Below are positions 36,311 through 48,000 of a stretch of DNA of 64,000 bases, piece by piece. The translations under genes were made by a program, and so were the position numbers. The first letter of the stretch is position 1; every line of letters begins with the position of its first letter. A model generated the notes under the pieces. It worked only from the letters and a program-made list of their open reading frames with translations. It was not told the DNA's origin and did no database searches. This stretch comes from Enoplolaimus lenunculus. Taxonomy: Eukaryota; Nematoda; Enoplea; Enoplida; Thoracostomopsidae. The DNA is taken from assembly GCA_030248215.1 (NCBI GenBank), contig JASANG010002954.1, forward strand, positions 173,348-237,347, given 5' to 3'.

Positions 36311-36607
36311 TAACAAGAGTATGCAACTGGGTACATTCTAAAAAATGTACCCAGCGCGCGTTGCATTTTTGGCTTACCCCCCTTATTTGGGGTTGGTGTG
36401 AAAATGTTCATAGATGCTGGAATTCATGTGCTGTTTTCATATACTGAAAAGTGGTTCGATTATATTTTCGGTGTTGGCTGGCGGATACACGTGTAATGAA
36501 CGTAAAATTGACCCCCCCCCCAAAATGAGGGGGGTAGGCCAAAAACGCAACGCCTGCCGGGTACATTCTTTAATACACAGAATGTTCCCAGTTGCACACC
36601 CTTGTTA
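36311..36607. repeat. Family H inverted-repeat element
   Basis: AACAAGAGTATGCAACTGGGTACATTCT at the left, mirrored by AGAATGTTCCCAGTTGCACACCCTTGTT at the right. The 67-codon ORF inside is not supported as a gene. Confidence 0.8.
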
Positions 36608-36735
36608 TAATGAGTGATCATCCACTCTTGCTTGAACTAAGCGCAAAATTTAGCTGGAACGATACCCAAAATACGTATTATGCATAGCGAAGGAATACAA
36701 AACGGGAAAGTTTAAAAAAGGTTATTTGGTACTTT

Positions 36736-37021
36736 GGCCCATGTAAAGATCAGAGGCGGAACGTTTTTTGTGGAACTGGAATAGAATAATTCTAAGTTAA
36801 GCAGTACCATACAGAGCCCTTTACGAAAATTTTGCTGCGGATGCGATGGGGATCGAACCCACGAAGCTTAAGTTTTTGACTATTTTTTTGCTTGGCTTAG
36901 GTTTAGACTTTAGGCTTAGGCTTAGGAATAAACTCATTCTTACGCTTATTCTTAGGCTTACGCTTCGACTTTAGGCTTAGGGTTAAGTTTAAAATACTAT
37001 TACGCCCCTGATCTTTACATC
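36736..37021. repeat. Family A element carrying an inserted tRNA-like scrap
   Basis: GGCCCATGTAAAGATCAGAGGCGG at the left and CGCCCCTGATCTTTACAT at the right. About 80 foreign bases at 36790-36868 include 'GGGGATCGAACCCACG', a minus-strand B box (GGTTCGATCCC). Confidence 0.7.
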
Positions 37022-37701
37022 TCTGTTACTGCAAAGCGTTATTTTTTATTTACTTTTTGTTCGTTTGTTCGTTATTGTATATATTTCTTTTATTTAATAT
37101 TATTTTAATATATAATTGCTTTTAGTATTGGCATCTTTTAGAATACATTAATGCAGGCCCAAGGGCGTTTTTTTGAAACGTTGGCCGAAACTTTTAGCAT
37201 TTTCTGCTTCGACGAACTTAATCTTCAAAGAAACTGTGTTCAGTATTCTCAAATATGTGTAGCAACTATCACCAGTTAATCACACGATCTGTACCTGTCG
37301 ACGAAACAAATGGAAATAGCTTACACGCATGCTTAAATCTTTTCTAAAGGGCCAACTGCTTTTTACAGGGGCTGAGGCCACTGGGGTTTTCTCCTGGTGG
37401 TGGAATCTTGATACACATATTTTGGAAATTTTACTGTAAATCGCAATAAATTGATTTGTTTGTTTATTGTTTGTGTATTTTTATGTCTATTTTTATTTTT
37501 GTAGCAAAAAGATAAAATAAAATGCACTTTATTTATGTTTTTTTGTTTATTTTTTAAGTCTTTGTCAAGTGTTGTGTCGCACACAGCTCGTATGTGCTTT
37601 TGTAATCGTTTGCTGGACTCAGCTTAGCAAACGCCGATCCATCGATGTGTATCGTATTTTCAGCCCTGTCAGATTTCTCCACACAATAACAATCTTTACC
37701 A
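37022..37701. other. No supported feature
   Basis: AT-rich. A family I scrap ('TATTCTCAAATATGTGTAGCAACTATCACCAG') lies at about 37240-37275. Confidence 0.4.
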
Positions 37702-37951
37702 CACTGTAAATTCCAATGCGTTGATTAATCAATTCAGTGAGAGGATTAGTTATTTCTGGTTATTTCTGGGTTAATAACAGTAGATATCAACTCACTCTTG
37801 ATTTAATTCCGGTGAGCTGATTAATTAACTCCGAATGAGTTAATTCATTCAATTCAGAATTTAGAGTTGTGAAAGACCTAATTCAGAGTTCAGGTTTCTG
37901 AGCGGATTAAGCTCATTTTGAGTAAAAATCAACTCACTGGAATTTACAGTG
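37702..37951. repeat. Family D inverted-repeat element
   Basis: CACTGTAAATTCCAATGCG at the left and CACTGGAATTTACAGTG at the right. Confidence 0.75.
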
Positions 37952-38148
37952 CGCAATACTTAAAAACTACAAACATAAGATTAGCTCAATATTTTTTACT
38001 AATTTTTGCCGTAAAATTATAAGATATCTATTGAGCTGCGAGAAAATAGAATTCTGATACCATTTTTTTTCAAATTAAGATGAAATTAAAGCAATGATTG
38101 TTTTAACGCTGATTTTAAAACAACAAATTTTAAACCATTATTGTTAAT

Positions 38149-38531
38149 GGTCCATGTAAAGATCAGCGGTGGAACGTTTTGCTGCTGACTTGCAATAGAC
38201 AGGGCAAGACCAGATACCTCCATACCCTTCATTTGGAAGGAGTCCACCCGTAAAGCGGCTTCCACCCGAACCAGTTGAAACTAAACCGCCGAAGATTTAA
38301 AATGCGACTGCGGCTTCTCGATCGCTTCGCTTGCGAGTTTGGGGGCCCCACCCAGGAGTTTGGAAGGAACTTCCCTGTCTACTCCGGCACTGGGAATAGA
38401 GTAAAGCTTACACTTTTTAGACTAATTTTTTGCTTTAGGCCCCGGTGTAAACTTATTCTAACGCATAGACTTAGGCTTAGGCTATTGAATATGCTTATAT
38501 TGCTGTTACGGCCCCGTTTTACACATTGGCC
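38149..38531. repeat. Family A element interrupted by a 196-bp insert
   Basis: Outer ends are TCCATGTAAAGATCAGCGG and GGCCCCGTTTTACACATTGGCC. The insert (38199-38394) is GC-rich and flanked by AATAG on both sides. Confidence 0.7.
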
Positions 38532-39180
38532 TATTAAATCTAGAGCACTAAGAGACACGGAATTCGAAAACTAGGCTTAGACTCAAGTTGGCCTTTATCT
38601 ATAGAGTTAGGATAAATCTGCTGCATAGGTTTAAGGCGTAAGCTTAGTATCATGAGCGACTGCAAAGTGATAATTCCAAAGTGTCCACATCCTTGCATTC
38701 TAAAGATTTACAATATTAAGTTGGTAAATACAATAAAACATGCATTCTAATCAGTGTGCAATACAGTTGAAAATTGCCGGAACCGGAGCTCAGTAAATTT
38801 TGTCGGTATTGGAACCGGAAATGAAGCAAAATTAGGCAATTGAATGAAGTTGGATTTGCGATATCAGCATTGTGCATAGCGTCGTGAAAAAAAAATTTAA
38901 GCAAAAAAAAAAAAAAAATATAAAAAAAAAACCACCTGAAAAAAAATGAGTATAATAACAACAACTGTCCGCCTAACTAACTACTGCCACAGCCAAGAGT
39001 CCCCCCCCCTGATGCAACTACTTTTAAAAAAAAACGCCCACCCAACAACACAACAACTTCGACCGCCAACAATCCAACCTCCACCAACACTCGTCGCCCC
39101 CCTTACTCCCTATCGCTAGAATAACCGAAAAATATGTCAGAGACGATGGGCGACAAGAAGAAGAACGACAAAAAAAAAGG
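38532..39180. other. Low-complexity flank of the LTR element; no supported gene
   Basis: Poly-A runs at 38887-38930, then a C-rich stretch. A short in-frame start at 39134 (MSETMGDKKKNDKK) runs into the LTR and stops about 30 codons on. It could be a gene cut by the insertion. Confidence 0.35.
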
Positions 39181-40504
39181 TGTAGGTGGCTGTGCCACAC
39201 TTAAACCTATTTCAAACTAAAAACTAAAACTAAAATAAAACCCTATATCAAAACCACACCTTAAGGGAGTTCCTGGCTCCACCTAGTCTCTCTTAGAACT
39301 TAAGTTAGGCTTAGGCGTTGCTACAAGGCGTAGAAATTGGTAAATCGATGCTATGGCGGCTGTGTCCGCAATGTAAACTTACCTGGGGCCCTGCGTGGCC
39401 ATAGAATGGATTGATTAATGGTTTATATTGTGCTGGCCTAATCTGCGTTTAACGACATAGCTAGGCTATGTCAGCACCAAAAATGGTGCTTAATATTGTG
39501 TGTCTCCGGCATGGTTGTTGTTGTTGTTGTAGTACCGGTTGGGTGGCTCTCGACCTCGACCGCATTGCGGACACCCAGTTGTGTGTGTCGGCAAAAATGC
39601 AAATGAGGTCGAGATGCCGATATGGGTAGCCAGGACCGGAATCAGTCTTGGTATTGCTTTTCTACGAATCGGTTGGCGTCTATTGGTTGGCTGCAAACGT
39701 TTATTTTTACATTGCTTTTGAATTTCGGTTTGTGTTTGGAAATTTTACTAAGTAAGGTCGAACGGATTTAAGTTTAAGTTTGTCACGGTGGCTTAATATG
39801 TGAAGGAAATCAGGTATCACGGATTTAATCGGCGTTGCGCAGGGCGCAGAAATTACCCAGTATTGGATACTGGTGTCATGTGCTAAGGGAACTTGGGATA
39901 TTAAAGGAAACCTGGGGAAAAGTAGTCTAGTAAATCTAACGGGGTTAGATTTATTATTCTACAACGGCTGGGCCAAATCTAACGGGGTTAGATTGGTCGG
40001 AAATTTGGTGTAACTCTAACGGGGTTAGAGTACACGGTTTAACGGGGTGTAATTCTAACGGGGTTAGAATTGCACGGATTCTGGAAAACGGCAAAAGTAT
40101 TTGGTACGGTAAAGCCAGTGGCTGGATTAAATCAGATTCAGACGTCGGCTTTAAGGATTCCGGCTCGGGTTACCAGTTAAATTACATAACCTGTGATTTG
40201 CTGGCCTTTAATTTGGGTATTTCGTGTCTTACGGTTCGGGTACCAGTTAAATTACATAACCTGTGATTTGCTGGCCTTAATTTCGGTTTTTGGTCCCCCC
40301 GGGTTACCAGTTAAATTACATAACCTGTGATTTGCTGGCCTTAAATTTGGGTATTTTGTGTGTCATACGGGTTGCGGGTTGGGATTTATAATAAACATTT
40401 ACCGGCCGCGTTTTACTAAATCAGAGCGAATAGCATACATCGAGAAAAGAACTATACAGGCGATACAGGATACAGGCTTAAGTCTAAATCACGAACTTCT
40501 CACA
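39181..40504 (+). repeat. 5' long terminal repeat
   Basis: It contains paired hairpins (39454-39490), a GTTGTTGTTGTTGTAG run, the four GGG-loop hairpins (39931-40075) and three tandem units of 'CCAGTTAAATTACATAACC' plus TGTGATTTGCTGGCC. Confidence 0.92.
39931..40075 (+). promoter_or_regulatory. Array of four GGG-triloop hairpins in the 5' LTR
   Basis: Each is NNCTAAC-GGG-GTTAGNN with a different outer stem. At 39931-39953 TAAATCTAAC pairs with GTTAGATTTA. At about 39973-39998 CCA(A)ATCTAAC pairs with GTTAGATTGG. At 40008-40035 GTGT(A)ACTCTAAC pairs with GTTAGAGTACAC. At 40047-40075 GTGTAATTCTAAC pairs with GTTAGAATTGCAC. A fifth, stem-less TTTAACGGGGTGT lies between the last two. Changes on one side are matched on the other. 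Confidence 0.75.
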
Positions 40505-41984
40505 TGGTGACCACGATGGTCTCGATGCTGATTTAGTTGGTGGTCGGTGTGAAAGGAAATAGTTGGAAAAAGGAGAAAGGAATTTCTGGGTGTAAAAGGA
40601 AAAGGCTGTTATTGGAAATACAGGATCTGAACGATCGTGTAAAAGGCTGTTATTGGAAACACAGGATCTGAACGATCGTGTTGTGGAAAATAACAGGGAG
40701 TACAGGCTGAAAAGGAAACCGGGCTGTGAGTATCTACTGCGCGAAAGGGCAACAGATACTGACATTATTGGATAGTACAGGCTAAAGGCTGTTGTTGGAA
40801 ATACAGGATCTGAACGATCGTGTAACAGGCTGTTATTGGAAACACAGGATCTGAACGATCGTGTTGTGGAAAATAACAGGGAGTACAGGCTGAAAAGGAA
40901 ACCGGGCTGAGATCTGCAACACTAGGAACAAAAAAAAAAAAGAAACCGGGCTGTGAGTATCTACTGCGCGAAAGGGCAACGGATACTGACATTATTGGAT
41001 AATACAGGCTGTGAATTAGTTCGACAGTTATACTTGAGGCTGTGCCGCAAGTACGTGGAACTGATTCAGGAGTTGACGGATCGAAATCAGGCTGAAAAGG
41101 AAATCGGGCTGTGAGTATCTACTGCGCGAAAGGGCAACGGATACTGACATTACTGGATAGTACAGGCTGTGAATTAGTTCGACAGTTATACTTGAGGCTG
41201 TGCCGCAAGTACGTGGAACTAGTTCAGGAACAGGCAAATTGGAAGTGAAAATTCTCGGGGCGAAGAGACGAAAATTGGAAAAAACGGTCAGAAACTGGTG
41301 AAATTGGCATACTTAGGAGCTATTGTGTTCGTAAGTACCGGGTTAAAATTTGAAACGGAACGGTTACAGGCATCGGCAGTATTGGTCAAAAACATCTGAA
41401 AAATTGTCAAAAATTCAGTTGTTTTTGGACCTGGTGAAGTGAAAAGGTGCGAGAAAGGCAAAAAGGATACGGCATTGAACTCAGGGCATATCAAGGACGG
41501 AAGTAAACCCTTAACACTTGCGCTATAAGGGTTTACGGAAATTTCGGTTGGCGTCGGCACGAGATCTAGGTACTTGTAACAAGTAGCTAGCTAATAAGGA
41601 GCAATCTCGGGTGAAAACCGGAGCTGAAAGTTGGCCTGACGCGAGATAGCGGCTGGCGAACGTGAATAAAAGTTGGAAAGGAGTTCAAGGAACGATTCAG
41701 GAGCATTTTGCTTGGGGCTACGCCACAAGTTTTCAAATCGGGTGCCGTATTCAGTAAGTGAATAAGGCTGTGAAACGAAATCTCGGGAGTAGCTAAGTGA
41801 AAAGGTCGAAAAATCGTCGAAGGTGCTTGGGGCTGAAACAATTAGGAACTGTATAGTTCGTAAATACCCAGAGCACGTTCTTGGAAGAAATTTTGAATCG
41901 GGCGAAAAGTTTCGGGCCAAAAATTACGAAAAATTGGCCGGTCAGAAAAGTGGTGTTTTATATATATAAAACACAATAACACTG
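40505..41984 (+). other. Long leader of the LTR element with internal duplications
   Basis: The words 'AGGCTGTTATTGGAAA', 'CAGGATCTGAACGATCGTG', 'GAGTATCTACTGCGCGAAA' and 'GTGAATTAGTTCGACAG' recur two to four times at 40600-41230. The minus-strand ORFs of 69-93 codons here are the repeats translated. Confidence 0.7.
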
Positions 41985-42038
41985 GTGTGGGAAATAGTTT
42001 ACAGAGATTGGCTGAAAGTACGATTTCGGAAAAGGAGA

Positions 42039-45000
42039 ATGCCGTTGTACAGGACCCCAACTACGACGGTAGAACAGGAAGCGGTAGCAAGGGCTACGGC
42101 GCGTGAAAGCAGGGTGACAACACGAAGTATGTCACGCGAGCTTCAGGCAGAACCGGGTAAAGAAATCGAGGAGATTTCGTTACCAAGTACAATGTGTCGT
42201 CAGGAATCATTTGAATCAGTATTCCAGACGAATGGGAATGGCATATCCGGGCAATCGACTATGATTGCGCGAGGAGCACAGGTGACGGAGACAAGGGCGC
42301 CGGATCTAACGATGTTAGACGGGCAGTATACCGGAATGAGAGCGCAAGAGGATGCAGGCATACGGCAAGGGAGTCATAGACTCGCTTATGCATCGGAGGG
42401 AAGCACAGGACATGGCGGTGTTGTAGATTCAGGCATGTCCTATCCTCGGATGACAGCGGAATATCAGAACGAGAGACAGGATCTGGAGGATTCGGGCGTA
42501 TGTCGACCAGAACCGAGATACGCAATACCGAATCCGGCTATGATGGAAGGAAATAGTTCAGAAACAGGTATGAGATGGACTCAGGCTTATAGCGGGACGG
42601 AACCGTCACGCAGGATAAATATGATTAGGCCGCATCCACAGTTAGAAATGGATGGGCCGCTGGCAAACTGGTCGGTGGAACAACGCATGTCCATGGGACA
42701 TGGGTTACAGCGACAACAGGCTTCCACCCAGGTGCAAGGAATAGGAGCACGGAGCCAGGATAGTGTGAAGGCAGTGGAAGAAGATAGAGGTCGCAGTCCG
42801 GGGGTGCCTCAGGCACGCTCGAGGGCGACGTCTATTCAGGAATCAGAAGAGGAGGAGGACGAAATCAAGGAATTGACTCGGGCATTCGAACGGGGTCTGA
42901 AGTCGAAACATAGTGAGAAGTTTCGAAAGTTGTGGAGTAAATTGGAAAGTGAAATGGGTCAGAGGCCGGAGTCAAGGCAGAGTCACAGATCAGGCAGAGT
43001 GAGTCGGATGTCGAATAAGGACGACGTTAACCGGCAATCTGTGACAAAGGAGTACCCGGAAGCTACGCGAATGCATGGAGCGGGGGAACAAGCCTGCTCG
43101 ATGTCGATGGGAAATCAGGAGATGCCGAAAGGAGGGGTGGCACCCCACCCTGTCCCTATGGGCTACCGACAGGCGAGTTATCCGGTGTTGACCCAACCAT
43201 TGGCGGGGAATGCATATCAGGCATTTCCGGCACAACCAGGAGTGGCTCCGCAAGCGAACGCAAGTTGGCAAGAACCGGTCATGCAAACACCGAGGATGAC
43301 GGGTTTTGCGGAGATGCCACAGTTACAGGCAATGGGGAACATGGCAAATCGGGTACCACAGTATATGGGGTACGCGAATCAGGGTGCACCACAGATCGTG
43401 GTGAAAATGCCGCAGAAATTGCCGTTGCAAAATTTCGAAGGCAAGTCAGACTTTGGAATTTGGTACAGGAAATTTGAACGGGTGATGCAAACGGCTAAAA
43501 TTGTCGACAGCGAGTCCAAAATAAATCACTTCAGGAATCATGTGAAAGGACTGGCTGATCAGTATTTGGATATTTTGGAAGAGCGGTATGGACCATACGG
43601 CTCAGAGGAGTTCGGGCAATTAGTGCGCGAATTCCAGGAAAGGTTTGGAGAATCGACGGACCTGTCGAATAGAATGGCAGCGTTCCAGAGGATCAGGCAA
43701 AAAGGGGACGTGAGCGAATACGCTGACGAGCTGCAGTCTTACTGGGTAAGATATTTGGAGAAACAGTTTGCGAATACGGAGGAGAGCAGGGACTTGTTGT
43801 GTCAGACATTTGTGAACAACTCGTTCCCGGAAATGAAACAACGGCTGCAACTGGGTATAGTAGAGTCGTTTGAGGAGTTGCGGCGCCGTGCCTTGAAGTT
43901 GCAGAGGCAACTTGAAGCTGACGGCACGTTGAACGTGAAGGAAAAAGGGAGTAAAATGGAGTTGAAGCAGGAGCAGCAAACGGGTGCGTCGAATGCACAA
44001 CAGGCAAGGCAAAATACTGGCGCCGGGAATACGCGGCGACAGCAGGCAGGACGTGCTCGTGTGAATAATCAGGAGCAAACGGAGGCACAGGGTTCAGGAC
44101 AAGGTCAGCAGGTTGTATCTGACCAGGTGCCACGGGATTCAGAGCGAGTCAGGAAATTACGAGAAGTCGGGTCGTGCTTCTTTTGTGAAGGACAGGGACA
44201 TATCGCACGCGAATGCCCAGTAAAGGCGAGTAGACAGGGTGCGAGCGGAGCCGCGGTGCAGCAGAATAATGCTGGCAACGCTGGAAACAGGCAAGGACAG
44301 GCACAAGGAGGGCAAGGAGGGAGATTCCCGCCTTGCGTTCATTGTAACAGGACGAATCACCCGTCGAATGAGTGTTTTCGGGCAAATCGCCTACCGATAC
44401 CGGGGTTGAACGCACCGTTACCCCCGATGACGTCGGCGAGTAGTAACCAAGTACAAGGGCCAGTGATATTGCAAAGGCAAAAGGAAGTACTGGGGCCGTG
44501 TATATCGTCACCTACGGCCGCAGCGCAGGATAGTGGGGCACCTAGTATACGGATACGGAAAATTCATGAGGATCCGTTGCCTTCGGTTATGAAGGTGGCG
44601 AAGTTACCTGTTATAGCTAATGTATGGACAGAGGCAGAGGAGCTGCGTTTGGAGGAAAACCGCACACAGCGGATCGCGTCGGTGAATGTAACGGAGATGG
44701 AGGTCTCAGAGGCACCTACATCGTCAGGCGAAGCTCAAAAGCGGTCTAGCATGTCAAGCCGGGGGGCGTCGACGGCGACGTCACCTGTGGACAAAATAGA
44801 CGGCAAGAAAAAGAAATGGAAAAAGAAAGAGGACGTAGTAGAGGTGAATTTGGATGGCTCGAGTGAGGACGAGCGGATGGATACAGGAACAACAGAGGAA
44901 GGAGCAGAGCGGATGGAGACCCCATCGGCTAAGCCGGGTGTGGACCAGTTGTGCACACCAGAGGCAACCGGAAAAGGAAAAGGAGTAGGAAAAGGAAAGC

Positions 45001-48000
45001 AGTTGGTAGGTAGCGGAAGCGCAGTGGACAGCGTTTCGGTTACGACGACTAAAAAGGAATGGAGGGTGTTAGACCCGGAGGCGTATCAGGAGGGGAAGTA
45101 CCCACGGATGCCGACGGATACTTCATCGGTCGTGGAAGGTTCGCCTTTCTTACCGCAGCCGTGCGTAACTCCCCCTCCACCGCCGTTGCCGAAAGGAATG
45201 TATTGGGCAGAAATGGTACCGGACCCTCCGAGAGCAGGGTCGGGCGTAGCAGAGTATAGTCCGGCATTGTTTCTTGAGGAAGCATTGAAGCGGGACATCG
45301 AGAACAGGCAACTACAGGATAAGGAATTGATTGCAAGGCTGAAGGCAGCGTTGACTAGAATGTACCCCCCAGGGGGATTCGGAGTTGCGGAGATTGAGAG
45401 CTCGTACGCGATGGTACAGGCGAATGTACGGGATTTAGAAGGAAACTGGACGCTGCGGAAGGAGACGGATATAGAGGCAATGTCCATGGCTAATAAGTTA
45501 CGGACATATCAGGAGTTCGCTGTGGAAGCGTGGAGAGATTTGATGGGTTACGCGGATCGCGTAACGCAGAACCGGAAAAGGATCATAGAATTGGAAACAG
45601 CGGTTTTAGCGGCTGGAGATCAGCGGCAGAGGGCTCACGAGCATGTGTCCGGTGCGGAACAGCTGGTGAGACGGACTGAGGAAAAGGTAAAGGAGAAGGA
45701 AGCCGAGCGTCAGGTGATGATGGAAAAGTTGAATAAGGCATTAGAAGAGGTTATGACGCTCGTCGGTGAAAAGAGGCAGCTGGAGAACCAGGTGCAGGAG
45801 TTGACTGAGGAGAACGAGAAGTTGAGAAAAGGAGCTGTGCTCGAGAAAGGGGAAGAGTCATCGGAGCCGTCCGTCGATAGGGCGTCTGCGAGTCAACAAG
45901 GAGCGTTTAAGAGACCGAGATCTCTAACGCCGGGACGTGCACGGAAAACGGTGCGCATGGATGTTGAGGAAGTGGAATTGTCCGGCGGCACAGAGGATGA
46001 AGTGGCGTCGGTGCAGGTAATAGGCGAAAAGGATGTGCCGAGGACGACGGTTGCACAAAGGAGACCGGAGGCGCGAGGTCAAGCGACCTGGCAGGTTGTG
46101 CAACGGTCAAAACGATCGGCGACAAAACGACCCGAACGGCCGGCGACAAGACGACCCGGGAAAGGCATAATTGCTTTTCCGGATATGGTCATTTTGCCAA
46201 GGGGCCACATGTTGGTAAACTATAAATTTGGTTATCAACAGGTGTTGCATGCAAATTATTTTGAAGGCAACGATTCACCGGAACAGCCGGGTGTAGGCTT
46301 ACCGAAGGATGTATTGAGGCATTTAGCGGTCCACTGGGCGACGGCAGCAATCAGGGCGTTCGAATTTTATTTGAAAAAGGAGGCCTTGATTTCGGAATGG
46401 ATGGAGTGCCTGAATTATGCGGAGCGCGGCTTAGCGGCGTGTATATTCCGCACGGTGGACATAGAGCCACAGGTGTATCAGGCGGTGATGAGATGGTTTG
46501 CGAGGATCGTGAGGGAAACGGCGGCACGTGCAGTGGTCACGCGCGGTCTGCAGTGGGGACGAGCACCAGCGGATTTCTTTGTACCGCTGTCGTCCCACGT
46601 GATTATGCAATTGTTTGATAGGGCGAAGGATCCTCAGGTGAAAAGGACAAGGCCCATGGTGATGGCCCGGGCATATGCAAACCAAAATTACTGGACACTC
46701 CGGAATAGGTTTGAACGGGAGAATCTAAGGGCGATGGAGCCGGAGGAGTCGCCGGTAAGGGCAGAAATGCGATTGCAGTTGCTGCCGTTACAGAAGGAGG
46801 TACAGAAGGAAACGGAGAAGGTGCTGGCAGCGAGTACGCTGCGAGCTATAGCGAATTTGTCGCTATGGTTTCCGGAGGCATATCCATACCCGGAAAACAA
46901 AAGGGAAGCAGAGTTGCCAGAGTTGACACCGGACGAGGAATCGAGAAGGCAACTGATGGATATGGTACAGGATTATGACCGGAAAGAGACGGAGGAATTG
47001 TCAAGGATTGCGGAAGTAAACAGGAGAGCCCTGGACTTGTGCCGAGGTCACCTATTTGATGACCAGGCGAATGCGGCTCGGAGACCGGAGCCTATGGATA
47101 CGCAGGTAACAGGGCAAGAAGGGGTACAACCGGGTCCGAGCAAAGCTCGTACGCGATCTGAAACGCAGGCGGAAGCGTCCGGCGTGCAGGCGGAGGAGAA
47201 AAGGAAAATGGAGTTTGAACCGGTGAGTGACGGGGAGTTCGACGTGCTGGAAGAAGCAGGGTTAACTCCGTCTCCTGAAAAGCAACAAAGGAAACCGGCG
47301 GTGACGTTACAGGCAGAGAAAGAGGAATTGCGGGCGGAGGGATACGTGACGCCTCCACCGGCAGGAAAAGAGGGGTCAGAAGGGAAACTGACGCCAAGAA
47401 GGTCACCACGGATACAGAAACAAGAGGAGGCGAAGGAACAGGAGAAGTCGAAAGAGTTGTTGTGGGAGGAGTTGATTAGGCTGCAACCTAAAAAGGTACG
47501 GTCGCAGTCAGAGGCAGAAGAAAAACCGAGCACGAGTCTCGGTCAGCCACCGGCACCGGGATATATCGTGGTGCGAGGGCCAGATGGAAAGTTGAAATGG
47601 AGGTTTGATAGAGACGCAAGGAAAAGGGCAATGGCCCAGAGGGCGCGCGTTAGTCCGAAGGGATCAACGGGCGGATATGTACGACCGGCTGCGGGGTCGG
47701 TGGTAAGTAGAATCGGACCGAGGCAGGCGAATCCGGTGTACAGTGCATCGGCTGTGCGATCACAGACAGCGCCTGGGTACCGAGGATCCGGAGCAGCAAC
47801 GCAGAGGGTGGTTATTAGTCCACCAGCTGGGTCGGCAAGGGTACGGCCACCAGTCCGGCAAACGTCGGGCGAGCGGTACCCTGTACGAGTTGGCGGTCAT
47901 ATGGGACAGTCGCAAGTGGCGCCGGCACGTGGTTATTACAATCAGCAAGTGGAGGACGTACGGCAGGCGATGCGAGAAAGTCGTCAAGTGGAACGACAGC

